A DNA stretch of 49,367 bases from CAMEON01 sp045128275 (GCA_045128275.1 JBGVRH010000036.1:1-49367); one strand, 5' to 3'. Shown: positions 1-8,581, counted from the first letter of the stretch. Numbers and translations are program-made. The notes: a model not told the origin generated them from the sequence alone.

Positions 1-151
1 GGCGCGCGCGGTAGCGCAAGAAGATTTATAATCTAAAAATTCTTGTGAGACAAAGCGAATCCCGTCACGACCCGTAAAGCTTCTTGCACCTTCCGGTGCG
101 CGTCAGGGCGCTCCAGGCCGCCCCCGACACCGCCGGCCTCTATTTCTTAAT

Positions 152-168
152 GAAGGGCTTCGCCCTTC
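152..168 (+). repeat. Short GC-rich hairpin in left-edge non-coding stretch
   Basis: GAAGGG and CCCTTC pair around a CTTCG loop. The first 255 bases of the window otherwise show no gene I can support; they hold GC-rich short inverted repeats and no T-run that would make a terminator. The end of an upstream gene may lie outside the window. Confidence 0.4.
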
Positions 169-255
169 ACCCTTTCGGGGAGGCGAAACAGGGGAGCTCC
201 CCCGATAAACCCCAATTTACATACTATCTAATACCTAATACAAAGGAGAATCACC

Positions 256-549
256 ATGCTCAGAGGCGCGGAAAAGCGAATGATCGTCGTGCGGACGCGG
301 GACAGCCGTCTGTTTGAGGAGGCTTACTTCGTGGTTCGCCCCGAGGCAGAGGGGCGGGAGAGCGACGGCTTGGATATGCTATGGGAGGCTAACCGCATAC
401 TGGACAGCAGTATGGCGGCCGCCAGAGAGCGGGAGGCCGCCTCCTCCCGCCCCTCTCCCCGACGGGGGCTTTTGCGGGGGCTTGTCTGGTTCCTTATGGG
501 GCTGGGAACGGGAGGCGGGATTGCTTCCCTGTTGTGGGTTCTGTTGTGA
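256..549 (+). CDS. Small hypothetical protein with C-terminal membrane anchor
   Basis: A 97-residue protein that I do not recognise. The start is set by a good ribosome binding site (AAAGGAG, nine bases before ATG). Residues 1-70 are charged and arginine/glutamate rich. Residues 71-97 form one glycine- and leucine-rich hydrophobic segment that ends at the C-terminus, so the protein is probably tail-anchored with its charged part in the cytoplasm. An arginine pair and prolines precede the membrane segment, consistent with a positive-inside topology. It stands alone in front of the RNase J promoter, with about 70 bases between its stop and that promoter. No catalytic motif is visible. Coding status rests on the ribosome site and the clear anchor, not on homology. 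Confidence 0.6.
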   Translation: MLRGAEKRMIVVRTRDSRLFEEAYFVVRPEAEGRESDGLDMLWEANRILDSSMAAAREREAASSRPSPRRGLLRGLVWFLMGLGTGGGIASLLWVLL

Positions 550-616
550 CAGCCCCTCTTTACGGCCTGTTTCTCCCGCAAAACTCACAAACCTTTTCCA
601 AGGAGCAAAATAGAGG

Positions 617-645
617 TTGACAGATGGCCGTCCATGGTGTATAAT
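617..645 (+). promoter_or_regulatory. Perfect sigma-A promoter for rnj leader
   Basis: TTGACA at 617-622 and TATAAT at 640-645 are separated by 17 bases, an exact match to the housekeeping consensus. Transcription should begin near 652, about 400 bases before the RNase J start codon. Confidence 0.9.
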
Positions 646-651
646 ATATAG

Positions 652-1048
652 GATGTTTGTGTTCGGTCGTTCCCGCCTTCTTCTCCGCGGCGGGGACATG
701 ACGCGGGATCACGTCACGGATGTATGGTATCGGGCGGGTCGTCATGGCTCGGTACCGTCGCGGTCAGGCTCCACATCTGACGCGGCACCCCGGCGGTCAC
801 CGCCTCTCTCCCTTGGGATCATTGCGCCCATTTGGGCCTTCCAAGGTGTTTTCCGCGAGCCCTTCGCGGCGGCGAGGCATATTCCCCGCGCTCTCAACTT
901 AACATTACATGTGGCCTACCCTCCGGGGCAGGCAAGCTTTTCCGCGCCATGGTGCGCGGTGTTTCCCCATGCCCGCATATACTCCCGACGGGCGCAGGGG
1001 CTTTGCGTCAACGGGAGAACAGAAAGGAAATAACGGTACAAGAAATTC
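652..1048 (+). ncRNA. Highly structured ~400-nt leader RNA of RNase J gene
   Basis: This stretch has no believable reading frame but many consecutive hairpins: 672-677 with 689-694; 699-703 with 712-716; 763-767 with 777-781; 792-796 with 800-804; a nested pair in which CCTTGG 811-816 pairs with CCAAGG 841-846 and encloses GCCC 826-829 / GGGC 834-837; CCGCGA 853-858 with TCGCGG 864-869; and CCGCGC 942-947 with GCGCGG 954-959. It begins at a perfect promoter and runs to the rnj start with no obvious terminator. It may be a regulatory 5' leader or a processed RNA. It lacks the conserved boxes of RNase P RNA, SRP RNA and tmRNA. Function is unknown. Confidence 0.55.
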
Positions 1049-3247
1049 ATGAGCACTTCGAATCAGAACAAAAAGAAGGGTGGGGGCCAGTCCTCATCCC
1101 GCAAGGAAGGCAAGACCTTGAAATTCAAGGGGCACAAGGAAAGCGGGGATTTCCGCATCGGCTCCCGCGATATCCTGTCCACCCCCGAGATCCTCTCTCC
1201 CTTCGGCTACGAGGAGGAGGCACCCAAGTCCCGCCGCGGCCGCAAAAACGAGCTGACCGCCGCCGAGGAAAAGCCCGTAGCCCCCACCCACAGCCGTAAG
1301 GGGAAGAAGAAGACCGAGGAGCCCGCGCCCGCCAAGTCCGAGAGCAAGGCGAGCCGCGCCAAGACCGATAAGGCTCCCGCGGGGAAGGCCGCCAAGGCTG
1401 AAGCACCCAAGAAGGAGACCGCGCCCGTCGAGGCTCCCAAGAAGACTTCCTCCAGAAGCCGCCGCGGCGGGGCATCCATCGTCTCCGCCGAGAATTCGGT
1501 GGTGGTGGCCGCCGACACCGTGACCGCCGAGGCTCCCAAGTCGGGTCGCAAGACCCCCGCCTCCCCCCTGAAGAAGATCCCCGGCGCCAAGCTGCGGGTC
1601 ATCCCCCTGGGCGGACTCAACGAGGTAGGCAAGAACATGACCGTGGTGGAGTACGGTGACGATATCCTCATCATCGACTGCGGCATCGGCTTCCCCGACG
1701 AGGACGAGATGCCCGGCGTGGATCTGGTGATCCCCGATGTGGCCTACCTGGAGCAGAACCGCGACCGCATCCGCGGTATGGTCATCACCCACGGCCACGA
1801 GGATCACATCGGCGCCATTCCCTATATCCTCCAGAAGCTGGACGTGCCCGTCTACGCCACCCGCCTGGCTCTGGGCATCATCGAGAACAAGCTCCAGGAG
1901 CATACCCTCCCCTGGAAGCCCGACCTCCGCTGTGTCAAGGCGGGAGACACCGTCCGCCTGGGTGCTTCCTTTACGGTGGAGTTCATCCGCGTCAACCACT
2001 CCATCGCCGATGCCTGCGCATTGGCAATCAATACGCCCCTCGGCATGATCGTCCACACGGGTGACTTCAAGCTGGATCTCACCCCCATTGACGGCGACAT
2101 GATGGACGTGACCCGTCTGGGCGAGCTGGGTCGCGAGGGCGTTCTCCTCCTCATGTGCGAGTCCACCAACGCCGAGCGTCCCGGGTACACCCCCTCCGAG
2201 ACCAAGGTGGGCAAGTCCCTGGAGGTCATCTTCACCATGCACGAGGATCGCCGCATCGTCATCTCCACCTTCTCCTCCAACGTCCACCGCGTCCAGCAGA
2301 TCATCAACATCTCGGCGCGCCACGGCCGTAAGGTGGCGGTCACGGGCAGAAGCATGATCAACATCGTCTCCGCCGCCGTGGAGCTGGGCTACATGAAGGT
2401 GCCCGAGGGCGTGCTCATTGATATCAATGATATCAAGCGCTACAAGCCCGAGGAGCTGACCCTCATTACTACGGGCTCCCAGGGTGAGCCCATGTCGGCT
2501 CTCTACCGCATGGCCTTCGGAGAGCATTCCCAGGTGACTCTGGGCTACGGCGACCTGGTGGTGCTGTCGGCCTCCGCCATCCCCGGCAACGAGAAGCTGG
2601 TGGGGCGTATCATCAACGAGCTGTCCAAGATGGGGGTCACCGTCATCAACGACGCCTCGGTGGAGGTCCACGTCTCGGGCCACGCCTGCCAGGAGGAGCT
2701 GAAGCTCATGCAGGGCCTGACCCGTCCCAAGTACTTCATGCCCGTCCACGGCGAGTACAAGCACATGGCCGCCAACCGCGACCTGGCGGTGGCCATGGGT
2801 ATTCCCCACGAGAACGTTTTCATCTCGGATATCGGTAAGGTGCTGGAGATCGACGAGAAGCGGGCCCTCTGGGGCGGCACCGTTCCCTCCGGCGTGGTGC
2901 TGATCGACGGCTACGGCATCGGCGACGTGGGCAACATCGTCCTGCGGGACCGCAAGCATCTCTCCCAGGACGGTCTCATCGTGGTGGTGGCGACCGTGGA
3001 CTCGGCTTCGGGTCTGCGGGTGGCAGGCCCCGATATCGTCTCCCGCGGCTTCGTCTACGTCCGTGAGTCCGAGGAGCTCATGGAGGAGGTTCGCAAGATC
3101 GCCGTGGATGCCATCGACATCAGCCTCCGCCGCTCGGGTCTGGACTGGTTTGAAATGAAGACGGCCATCAAGGACGATATCACCAAGTATCTCTACGGAA
3201 AAACCAAGCGCAAGCCCATGGTTCTGCCCATCATCATGGACGTGTAA
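1049..3247 (+). CDS. rnj: Ribonuclease J with long basic N-terminal extension
   Basis: RNase J is a metallo-beta-lactamase/beta-CASP ribonuclease with 5'-3' exonuclease and endonuclease activity; in Gram-positives it matures rRNA and degrades mRNA. The metal-binding motif HGHEDHIG lies at residues 248-255, after the usual RVIPLGGLNEVGKN opening, and the family C-terminal domain follows. The conserved body (about residue 181 onward) is about 552 residues, the normal full size. The first ~180 residues are an added low-complexity region rich in Lys, Ala, Pro, Glu and Arg, probably disordered and possibly RNA-binding. The visible ribosome site (AGAAAGGAA near 1021) is about 20 bases from the ATG, further than usual. 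The gene stands alone behind a strong promoter and a structured leader, so post-transcriptional control is plausible. Confidence 0.95.
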   Translation: MSTSNQNKKKGGGQSSSRKEGKTLKFKGHKESGDFRIGSRDILSTPEILSPFGYEEEAPKSRRGRKNELTAAEEKPVAPTHSRKGKKKTEEPAPAKSESKASRAKTDKAPAGKAAKAEAPKKETAPVEAPKKTSSRSRRGGASIVSAENSVVVAADTVTAEAPKSGRKTPASPLKKIPGAKLRVIPLGGLNEVGKNMTVVEYGDDILIIDCGIGFPDEDEMPGVDLVIPDVAYLEQNRDRIRGMVITHGHEDHIGAIPYILQKLDVPVYATRLALGIIENKLQEHTLPWKPDLRCVKAGDTVRLGASFTVEFIRVNHSIADACALAINTPLGMIVHTGDFKLDLTPIDGDMMDVTRLGELGREGVLLLMCESTNAERPGYTPSETKVGKSLEVIFTMHEDRRIVISTFSSNVHRVQQIINISARHGRKVAVTGRSMINIVSAAVELGYMKVPEGVLIDINDIKRYKPEELTLITTGSQGEPMSALYRMAFGEHSQVTLGYGDLVVLSASAIPGNEKLVGRIINELSKMGVTVINDASVEVHVSGHACQEELKLMQGLTRPKYFMPVHGEYKHMAANRDLAVAMGIPHENVFISDIGKVLEIDEKRALWGGTVPSGVVLIDGYGIGDVGNIVLRDRKHLSQDGLIVVVATVDSASGLRVAGPDIVSRGFVYVRESEELMEEVRKIAVDAIDISLRRSGLDWFEMKTAIKDDITKYLYGKTKRKPMVLPIIMDV

Positions 3248-3345
3248 GGCACCGAGAAAACCTCCTCGCAAAAAAATTTTCGACGGAAATTGAAAAGTTT
3301 TTCACCGATTCATGGCTCGTTCACAAAAAGAACATGAAGTAGAGG

Positions 3346-3351
3346 TATAAT
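3346..3351 (+). promoter_or_regulatory. Probable -10 box for foldase-like gene
   Basis: TATAAT sits about 100 bases before the start codon. No good -35 hexamer lies 17 bases upstream; TTCACA at 3320-3325 is 20 bases away, so the match is partial. Confidence 0.5.
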
Positions 3352-3454
3352 AGTAACATTGTCTGGTTCTATGCCTTGAGGGACATGGAATCGGAACACC
3401 CAAACCAATACCCCGCGCCGTCCCACGGCAGGGATAAAAGAAAGGATTTCGACA

Positions 3455-5305
3455 ATGAATCAGCAAGCCAAGACCAAGCGCGATTTCCCCTACGTCACGC
3501 TCTTCCTGATCGTGACCCTCGTGCTTGTCGTAGCCATCCTGGGCTACACCTTCGTTGACTCCATCGGCGTCATCGGCCGTTTGGACAACGCCGCCAAGAG
3601 CGACACCATCAAGCTCAATGAAAAAGAGCTGGACGTCTACCGCTTCCACGTCGCACAGAACCAGTACTACACTCAGTTCATGTACTACCAGTACGGTCTG
3701 ATGCAGGACACCTACGGCGTGACCAAGATGTTCGCCTCCGGCGCTGACTACGCCAACTACATGATCCCCTCCACCGTGGGCTCCGGCTCCTTCGACGCCT
3801 CCGCCTACGCCTACGCCGAGCAGTACCTGACCTACTGCGAGGACGCTAAGGCTCAGGGCCTGTACGATCAGTACAAGTCCGAGGTCGCCGCTGACATTGA
3901 GGAGTACATCGAGGGCCTCAAGGAGACCGCCAAGGCCAACGGCGTTTCCTTCAGCAAGTACCTCAAGAAGTGGATCGGCAACGGTGTCTCCAAGGGCGAC
4001 GTTGAGTCCGCTATGGAGTACTACTTCATCGGCGGTAAGCATGCCGAGAAGCTCTACGACGACTACTCCGCCGGTGTGACCACCGAGGAGATCGAGAAGC
4101 ACCGCGACGACAACAAGGCTTCCTTCTACTCCACCAAGTACACCTCCTACAAGCTGGTCAACGAGAAGCTGAAGACCGAGTACAAGATCGATGAGTGCAA
4201 GACCGTCGAGGAGGTCAAGACCGTCATCGTCAAGTACATGGTGGACACCAAGTTCGACGCTCTCTACAAGACCAACATCACCGACAAGAAGATCGAGGAT
4301 GCTGATCAGGCTAAGACCAAGGCCGACGTTCTCACCACCGTTCTGGTGAGCCTGGAGCTGGCCGGTAAGGATGCCGACGGCAACGAGATCAAGGCTGTCT
4401 TCACCAAGGACGACACCGACGCCTACAAGAAGGCCGCTTACACCATCTGCAACAGCATCGTCACCTCCTCCAAGACCGAGCTGAACAAGGTCAAGGAGTC
4501 CTCCGCTAACTGGGCTGATCCCACCGGTGCCACCGCCACCGATCTGCAGAAGTGGCTGTTCGGCGAGGGCCGCAAGGAGGGCGACACCAAGATCATCGAG
4601 ACCAAGACCACCTCTAAGGATTCCACCACCGGTAAGGACGTCACCACCACCTCCTACACCTGGTACATCGTTGGCAAGGACGTCATGAAGCTGGACACCG
4701 AGCTGACCAAGAACGCCTACTACATCATGCTCACCGACGACGGTAAGGATGTGGAGAACGGCAAGACCGCCGCACAGAAGGCCGAGGCCTTCTACAACGA
4801 GCTGAAGGACGCTAAGACCGCTGAGAAGTTCGCTGAGCTGGTTGAGAAGTACGCTCCCGGTTACTCCGCCGAGCTGATCGAGCGCATCTCCTACGAGTCC
4901 ATCAAGGGCTCCAACGAGGATCTCGCTGAGTGGCTCTACGAGGAGGGCCGCAACAAGGGCGATATCACCAACATCGTGGTGAAGGGCGACTCCAAGGACA
5001 AGGATAAGGTCACCGGTCACATCATCGCTATGTTCGAGGATGAGAACGAGGAGACCTGGAAGCTGACCGCCCGCGACGCTGTCGCCAACGAGAAGCTGGA
5101 GGCCTGGTACGACGACGCCGTTGTCAAGTACCACGTCGAGATCGACTACGAGCCCGAGACCACCGCCGCTACCACCACCAAGGCTCCTGAGACCACCAAG
5201 GCTCCCGAGTCCACTACCAAGGCCCCCGAGACCACCGCAGAGCCCTCCACCGAGGCTGCTACTGAGGCTACCACCGAGGCCACTACTGAGGCTGACGGCG
5301 AGTAA
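3455..5305 (+). CDS. Membrane-anchored foldase-like (PrsA/SurA-type) protein
   Basis: A 616-residue protein with a basic cytoplasmic N-terminus, one membrane segment (about residues 13-34) and a long extracellular part. It is helical and rich in Lys, Asp, Glu and Tyr, as in the chaperone arms of PrsA/SurA-type peptidyl-prolyl isomerases. Two regions share a WL(F/Y)-x-EGR-x-x-GD pattern (WLFGEGRKEGD, then WLYEEGRNKGD), suggesting two related, diverged parvulin-like modules. The C-terminus is a Thr/Ala/Glu/Pro tail with KAPE repeats, a likely wall-spanning or glycosylated spacer. The ribosome site AAAGGA lies nine bases before the ATG. Codon use is strongly biased (AAG, ACC, GAG), which suggests high expression. 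PrsA-like folding of secreted proteins is inferred; I did not see decisive PPIase active-site residues. Confidence 0.65.
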   Translation: MNQQAKTKRDFPYVTLFLIVTLVLVVAILGYTFVDSIGVIGRLDNAAKSDTIKLNEKELDVYRFHVAQNQYYTQFMYYQYGLMQDTYGVTKMFASGADYANYMIPSTVGSGSFDASAYAYAEQYLTYCEDAKAQGLYDQYKSEVAADIEEYIEGLKETAKANGVSFSKYLKKWIGNGVSKGDVESAMEYYFIGGKHAEKLYDDYSAGVTTEEIEKHRDDNKASFYSTKYTSYKLVNEKLKTEYKIDECKTVEEVKTVIVKYMVDTKFDALYKTNITDKKIEDADQAKTKADVLTTVLVSLELAGKDADGNEIKAVFTKDDTDAYKKAAYTICNSIVTSSKTELNKVKESSANWADPTGATATDLQKWLFGEGRKEGDTKIIETKTTSKDSTTGKDVTTTSYTWYIVGKDVMKLDTELTKNAYYIMLTDDGKDVENGKTAAQKAEAFYNELKDAKTAEKFAELVEKYAPGYSAELIERISYESIKGSNEDLAEWLYEEGRNKGDITNIVVKGDSKDKDKVTGHIIAMFEDENEETWKLTARDAVANEKLEAWYDDAVVKYHVEIDYEPETTAATTTKAPETTKAPESTTKAPETTAEPSTEAATEATTEATTEADGE

Positions 5306-5316
5306 TCAACCGCATC

Positions 5317-5349
5317 CAGGGCGTGACGCTTCGGCGTGGCGCCCTGTTT
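5317..5349 (+). terminator. Hairpin terminator with UUCG loop
   Basis: CAGGGCG 5317-5323 pairs with CGCCCTG 5340-5346, and an inner ACGC-TTCG-GCGT hairpin caps it. Only three T residues follow, so efficiency is uncertain. Confidence 0.55.
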
Positions 5350-5434
5350 GACTCTCGCATATACTGACAGTCGAAGCCCTAACCGAAATGACCGCACCGA
5401 GCGGAAAGCCCCTCGCGGGCAGGAAGGAACTCCT

Positions 5435-6124
5435 ATGGTACTGAACGAAAAGCGCACCACCGTGGCCTACCGCTGTCCCGACTGCGGCGGCGGCATCATG
5501 ACTGCCGTCGGTCTCTTCAATCTCTCGGCCGATATGGTCAAGCTGAAATGCACCTGTGGCAAAAGTGAGCTGAAGATCATCTACAACCGCGACGGTACGG
5601 TTCGCCTCACCGTCCCCTGTCTCATCTGCTCCCAGCCCCATACCTTTACGGTTAACTCCTCCCTCTTCTTTTCGGATGAGCTCTTCGTGCTTCCCTGCCC
5701 CTACTCGGATATCAACATCGCCTTCATGGGGGAGATGAACCAAGTCAAAGCCGAGCTGGCCCGCACCGAGCTGGAGCTGCTGGATATGCTGGAGGAGAAC
5801 GGCATCACCGACTTCTCGGCTCTCCACGGAGACGAAAAGGATCTCCCCGATCCCCAGATCCTGGATATCATCCTCTTCGTCATCGACGATCTGGATGCCG
5901 AGGGGAAGATCTACTGCCGCTGTCACCCGGATCCCGCCGAGGGACAGAGCGATGATACCGACTACGGCGAATGGAATGAGGAAGAAAGCCGCTACGAGGC
6001 CGAGATCACCGAGGAGGGCATCAAGCTCACCTGCCGTCTCTGCGGCGCCTCCACGGTCATTCCCACCGACTCCATGCTGTCGGCTCACGCCTTCCTCAAC
6101 GCGGACAGTATGCATTTGCAGTAA
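5435..6124 (+). CDS. Multi-zinc-ribbon conserved hypothetical protein
   Basis: A 229-residue soluble protein with paired cysteines along its length: C14/C17 with C39/C41, C62/C65 with C88, C161/C163 plus H164, and C200/C203. The spacing suggests two or three zinc ribbons. Between them (about residues 98-155) lies an acidic, Leu/Glu-rich helical stretch with coiled-coil character. The start was chosen because AGGAAGGA precedes this ATG at good spacing; the open frame extends upstream without a ribosome site. It lies between a probable terminator and a strong terminator, so it is probably its own unit. I do not recognise a named family. A nucleic-acid or protein-binding role is only a guess from the ribbons. 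Confidence 0.75.
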   Translation: MVLNEKRTTVAYRCPDCGGGIMTAVGLFNLSADMVKLKCTCGKSELKIIYNRDGTVRLTVPCLICSQPHTFTVNSSLFFSDELFVLPCPYSDINIAFMGEMNQVKAELARTELELLDMLEENGITDFSALHGDEKDLPDPQILDIILFVIDDLDAEGKIYCRCHPDPAEGQSDDTDYGEWNEEESRYEAEITEEGIKLTCRLCGASTVIPTDSMLSAHAFLNADSMHLQ

Positions 6125-6135
6125 CCGAAAAAGAC

Positions 6136-6171
6136 AGAACACCGTTCTTTGAGAGAGCGGTGTTCTTTTTT
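6136..6171 (+). terminator. Intrinsic terminator after zinc-ribbon gene
   Basis: AGAACACCG 6136-6144 pairs with CGGTGTTCT 6158-6166, followed by a run of T to 6171. It ends the zinc-ribbon gene and insulates the sporulation gene downstream. Confidence 0.85.
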
Positions 6172-6200
6172 GCGGGGTGCAAGCGGGTCTCCCCCGACGG

Positions 6201-6229
6201 TTCTATTCCCTCCGTGTGCCGCATACATT
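6201..6229 (+). promoter_or_regulatory. Candidate sporulation sigma-E promoter for sipL-like gene
   Basis: CATACATT at 6222-6229 matches the known sigma-E -10 consensus CATACAnT exactly. TTCTATT at 6201-6207 is a weak match to the sigma-E -35 element, 14 bases upstream. No sigma-A promoter is visible between the terminator and the gene. In Clostridioides difficile sipL is known to be sigma-E dependent, which fits. Confidence 0.5.
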
Positions 6230-6263
6230 CATCATGAAAATCAACCAAAGGAGACCCGAGAAT

Positions 6264-7871
6264 ATGATGAATCCATACGTGAGCGATACGGCAGGACGAG
6301 GGAGGGTTCAGCTTCCCCTGCCTGCTCAAAGCCTGTCCACCGAGGTGACGGGGGATTTTACCCTCCCCGACTACCAGCCCGAGATCAAGCGGCTTCTGCG
6401 CATCGGGGTGAATCTGCTCCCTCCCAACGGTGCAGGCAGTAACAACAGCACCGAGCTGGCGGGGAGCATGGACTACTACGTCCTCTACGTCGGCCAGGAC
6501 GGCGGGGTATACTGCGCCCCCCTGTCCACCGAGTACCGCCTGGAGACCAAGGAGAAGGGCGACAGCGGCCTTCTGAACGCTTTGGGCGAGCCCATGGTCT
6601 ACCTCTGCGATCTCTCCTCCGAGGTGCCTGTGGGGCGTGTGACGGCTCCCAGGCGGCTGCATATCCGCTGTAAGATCAAGGCCCGCGCCAGGGCGTACGG
6701 AGAATGCCCTCTGGAGGGAGACAGCGAGGAGGATCCAACGGTAGAGACCCTCACCGCCGAGGAGCGTGTGGGGCGGCTGTACCGCGCCCTGGGGGAGAAT
6801 TTGGCCCTTCAGGACGATATCATCCTCTCCCCTGCCGACGGGGAGATGCGGGTGGTCTGCGCCGAGGGGCAGGTCATGGTCACCGAGGCGACCCCCGCCA
6901 TGGGGCTGGTGAACTGCCGCGGCGAGGTCACGGTGAAGCTCATTCTCTCCCCCGCCGAGGAGGAAGCCGCCTTTGCCATGGATACCCCCACGCCCCGTGA
7001 GGCCCGGCCGCTGACCATCCTGCAACGCAAGATCCCCTTCTCCCAGTCCGTGGAGGTGGAAGGGGTAACGCCTGCCTGTACCGCCACCGCCTGCGGGTAC
7101 TGCGCCGAGATCAGCGTGCTGATGGAGGAGGGTCACCTTCACGTGGATATGGGGGTGGTCTGCGAGATTCGCGCCCAGGAGAATGAAACGGTCACCTACG
7201 TGAAGGATCGCTACTCCACCCGCCGCGAGGGGACTGCCCACTACGCCACCTACCCCGCCGAGGCCGCTCTCCGCGCCTTGAACGGCAACTTTACCCTGAG
7301 CGATTCTCTTCCCCTGGCCGAGGTGGGGATGGATCCCGCTTCCCGCGTAGCGGATATCACCGCCACTGCCATTCCCGAGGAGCTGACGCCCGAACCCGCC
7401 AAGGGGCGGTGCGTGCTGATGGGCAAGTGCCGCTGTCATCTGCTTCTGCTCCGCGACGGAGAGTACAGCCCCGCCGAGATGGAGCTTCCCTTCCGCTATG
7501 AATTCGATATCCCCGCCGCCGAGATGGCCGACGGAGCCCCCGCCGATTTCGATGGGCGGGTGACCGTAGTCAACTGCCGAGCCCGCATGGACGGCGAGCG
7601 AGTGGGGGTGGACGCCGAGCTGGCGGTCTCCCTTCGCACCTACAGGCCCGCCCCCTTCACCGCTCTGACCGAGTTCACCGTGGGGGAGGATGTCACCCGC
7701 CGACAGGGAGAGTACGCGGTCTGCTTCCCCGCTCCCGCCGATTCGGTGTGGTCGGTGGCCAAGCGATACCACGCGCCCATGGCGGCTCTGACGGCGGCGA
7801 ATAATCTCCCTGCCGGGATCCGTCCCGACGGGGCGGAGTCTCTGGAGGGGGTTGGGTATTTGATCGTTTGA
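6264..7871 (+). CDS. sipL: SipL-like spore protein (DUF3794/SPOCS repeats + LysM-like end)
   Basis: SipL-type proteins bind the coat morphogenetic ATPase SpoIVA and anchor the coat to the forespore. This 535-residue protein opens with the family pattern STEVTGDFTLPDYQPEI and repeats a beta-rich SPOCS/DUF3794 unit; second and third copies can be seen around the VCAEGQV...CRGEV region and the CVLMGKCRCHLLLL...FRYEFDIP region. It ends in a LysM-like domain (about residues 485-535, with DSVWSVAKRYH and LTAANNL), the order seen in C. difficile SipL. The start at 6264 follows AAAGGAG by ten bases; ATG 6267 is an alternative. The gene stands between two terminators as a single-gene unit behind a candidate sigma-E promoter. 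DUF3794 proteins are typical of endospore formers. Confidence 0.8.
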   Translation: MMNPYVSDTAGRGRVQLPLPAQSLSTEVTGDFTLPDYQPEIKRLLRIGVNLLPPNGAGSNNSTELAGSMDYYVLYVGQDGGVYCAPLSTEYRLETKEKGDSGLLNALGEPMVYLCDLSSEVPVGRVTAPRRLHIRCKIKARARAYGECPLEGDSEEDPTVETLTAEERVGRLYRALGENLALQDDIILSPADGEMRVVCAEGQVMVTEATPAMGLVNCRGEVTVKLILSPAEEEAAFAMDTPTPREARPLTILQRKIPFSQSVEVEGVTPACTATACGYCAEISVLMEEGHLHVDMGVVCEIRAQENETVTYVKDRYSTRREGTAHYATYPAEAALRALNGNFTLSDSLPLAEVGMDPASRVADITATAIPEELTPEPAKGRCVLMGKCRCHLLLLRDGEYSPAEMELPFRYEFDIPAAEMADGAPADFDGRVTVVNCRARMDGERVGVDAELAVSLRTYRPAPFTALTEFTVGEDVTRRQGEYAVCFPAPADSVWSVAKRYHAPMAALTAANNLPAGIRPDGAESLEGVGYLIV

Positions 7872-7888
7872 TTCTTCTATCCATACAT

Positions 7889-7923
7889 AAAAGACCGCGG
7901 GAACAGCTCCCGCGGTCTTTCTC
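7889..7923. terminator. Bidirectional terminator between convergent genes
   Basis: AAAGACCGCGGG 7890-7901 pairs with CCCGCGGTCTTT 7909-7920. The hairpin has T residues on the plus side and A residues on the other, and lies between the ends of two convergent genes. Confidence 0.85.
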
Positions 7924-7943
7924 TATGCAGTTCATCACCGAAA

Positions 7944-8480
7944 TCAATTCAGATACCCCTCCCACGCCTGCTTCTCCTCCTCCAGCCGTTGCCCCTCAGC
8001 GCGGCGGCGACGGATGATGCGGCGGATCACATCGTAGACACCGAGGGTCCCATACAGGGATGCCTCCAGCATACCGATGACGAAATGGATTATGGCAAAA
8101 CCGCCATTCAGGAGGTCGAAAAGGATCAGAGGAATAAAGACGGCCGTTCCGAGCCCGGCCATGGCGACTCCCCCAAGGATGCGGTGAAGTACGGTAGTGA
8201 AAGGGGTATCCCCTATATCCTCCCCGTATTTGCGGCGGGCGCGGCGGGTCAGCTCCCACAGGACAGTGAGCAGGGAAAAGTAGCTCGTGTACAGGAGAAG
8301 CCCATAGAAAGCGAGGCACGCCAGAAAAAAGCCCTTCCACCAATCGCCCTCCAGAAGCGTTGTCACCACCGCCGCGGTGATAACAGCCACCGGTCCCAGA
8401 ATCGCCCAAGACGTTGTCAGGATACGAAGCAGACAGACGAGTTTATGCCGGTTTTTCGGGTGCATGGCAGAATTCTTCAC
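7944..8480 (-). CDS. Small polytopic membrane protein, unknown
   Basis: A 178-residue protein with about four hydrophobic segments (roughly residues 14-36, 40-65, 92-115 and 120-145) and a charged, Arg/Glu-rich C-terminal tail in the cytoplasm. I start it at the GTG at 8480 because AAAGGAG lies just upstream; ATG 8465 is an alternative. A perfect -35 and a good -10 lie 40-60 bases upstream, so it is a single-gene unit. No family is recognised. The basic loop after the second pair of membrane segments (RRARRKYGED) fits a cytoplasmic position. Confidence 0.7.
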   Translation of the reverse strand: MKNSAMHPKNRHKLVCLLRILTTSWAILGPVAVITAAVVTTLLEGDWWKGFFLACLAFYGLLLYTSYFSLLTVLWELTRRARRKYGEDIGDTPFTTVLHRILGGVAMAGLGTAVFIPLILFDLLNGGFAIIHFVIGMLEASLYGTLGVYDVIRRIIRRRRAEGQRLEEEKQAWEGYLN

Positions 8481-8510
8481 GGTTCGCGCTCCTTTCCGGT
8501 TTGTGATATC

Positions 8511-8539
8511 AGTATAACATACGAACGGTTCCCTGTCAA
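8511..8539 (-). promoter_or_regulatory. Sigma-A promoter of small membrane protein gene
   Basis: Reading the minus strand, TTGACA (8539-8534) and TATACT (8516-8511) are 17 bases apart. Confidence 0.85.
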
Positions 8540-8581
8540 GATGCGGGGATGCAGCTTCATATTTTTTCATGTTTGATTGAA

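Noticed and set aside
215..245. Heptad element before the first gene
   Set aside because: TAATACC and TAATACA show a 7-base step only twice; too short to count as a family member.
617..1033. 138-residue open frame in the rnj leader
   Set aside because: Arg/Pro-rich, begins inside the -35 box, no ribosome site; the hairpins better explain the stretch.
652..1048. RNase P RNA, SRP RNA or tmRNA in the rnj leader
   Set aside because: The conserved GAGGAAAGTC box, the GGTCCGGAAGG-type SRP loop and a tRNA-like end are all absent.
1094..3271. 725-residue open frame opposite RNase J
   Set aside because: It mirrors the coding bias of RNase J on the other strand, has no ribosome site and shows low-complexity His/Gly/Asp content.
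3250..3285. Terminator after RNase J
   Set aside because: CGAG/CTCG can pair only weakly and is followed by A residues, not T.
3302..5134. 610-residue open frame opposite the foldase-like gene
   Set aside because: Shadow frame rich in Leu/Val/Gly created by the GAG/AAG/ACC codon bias of the real gene.
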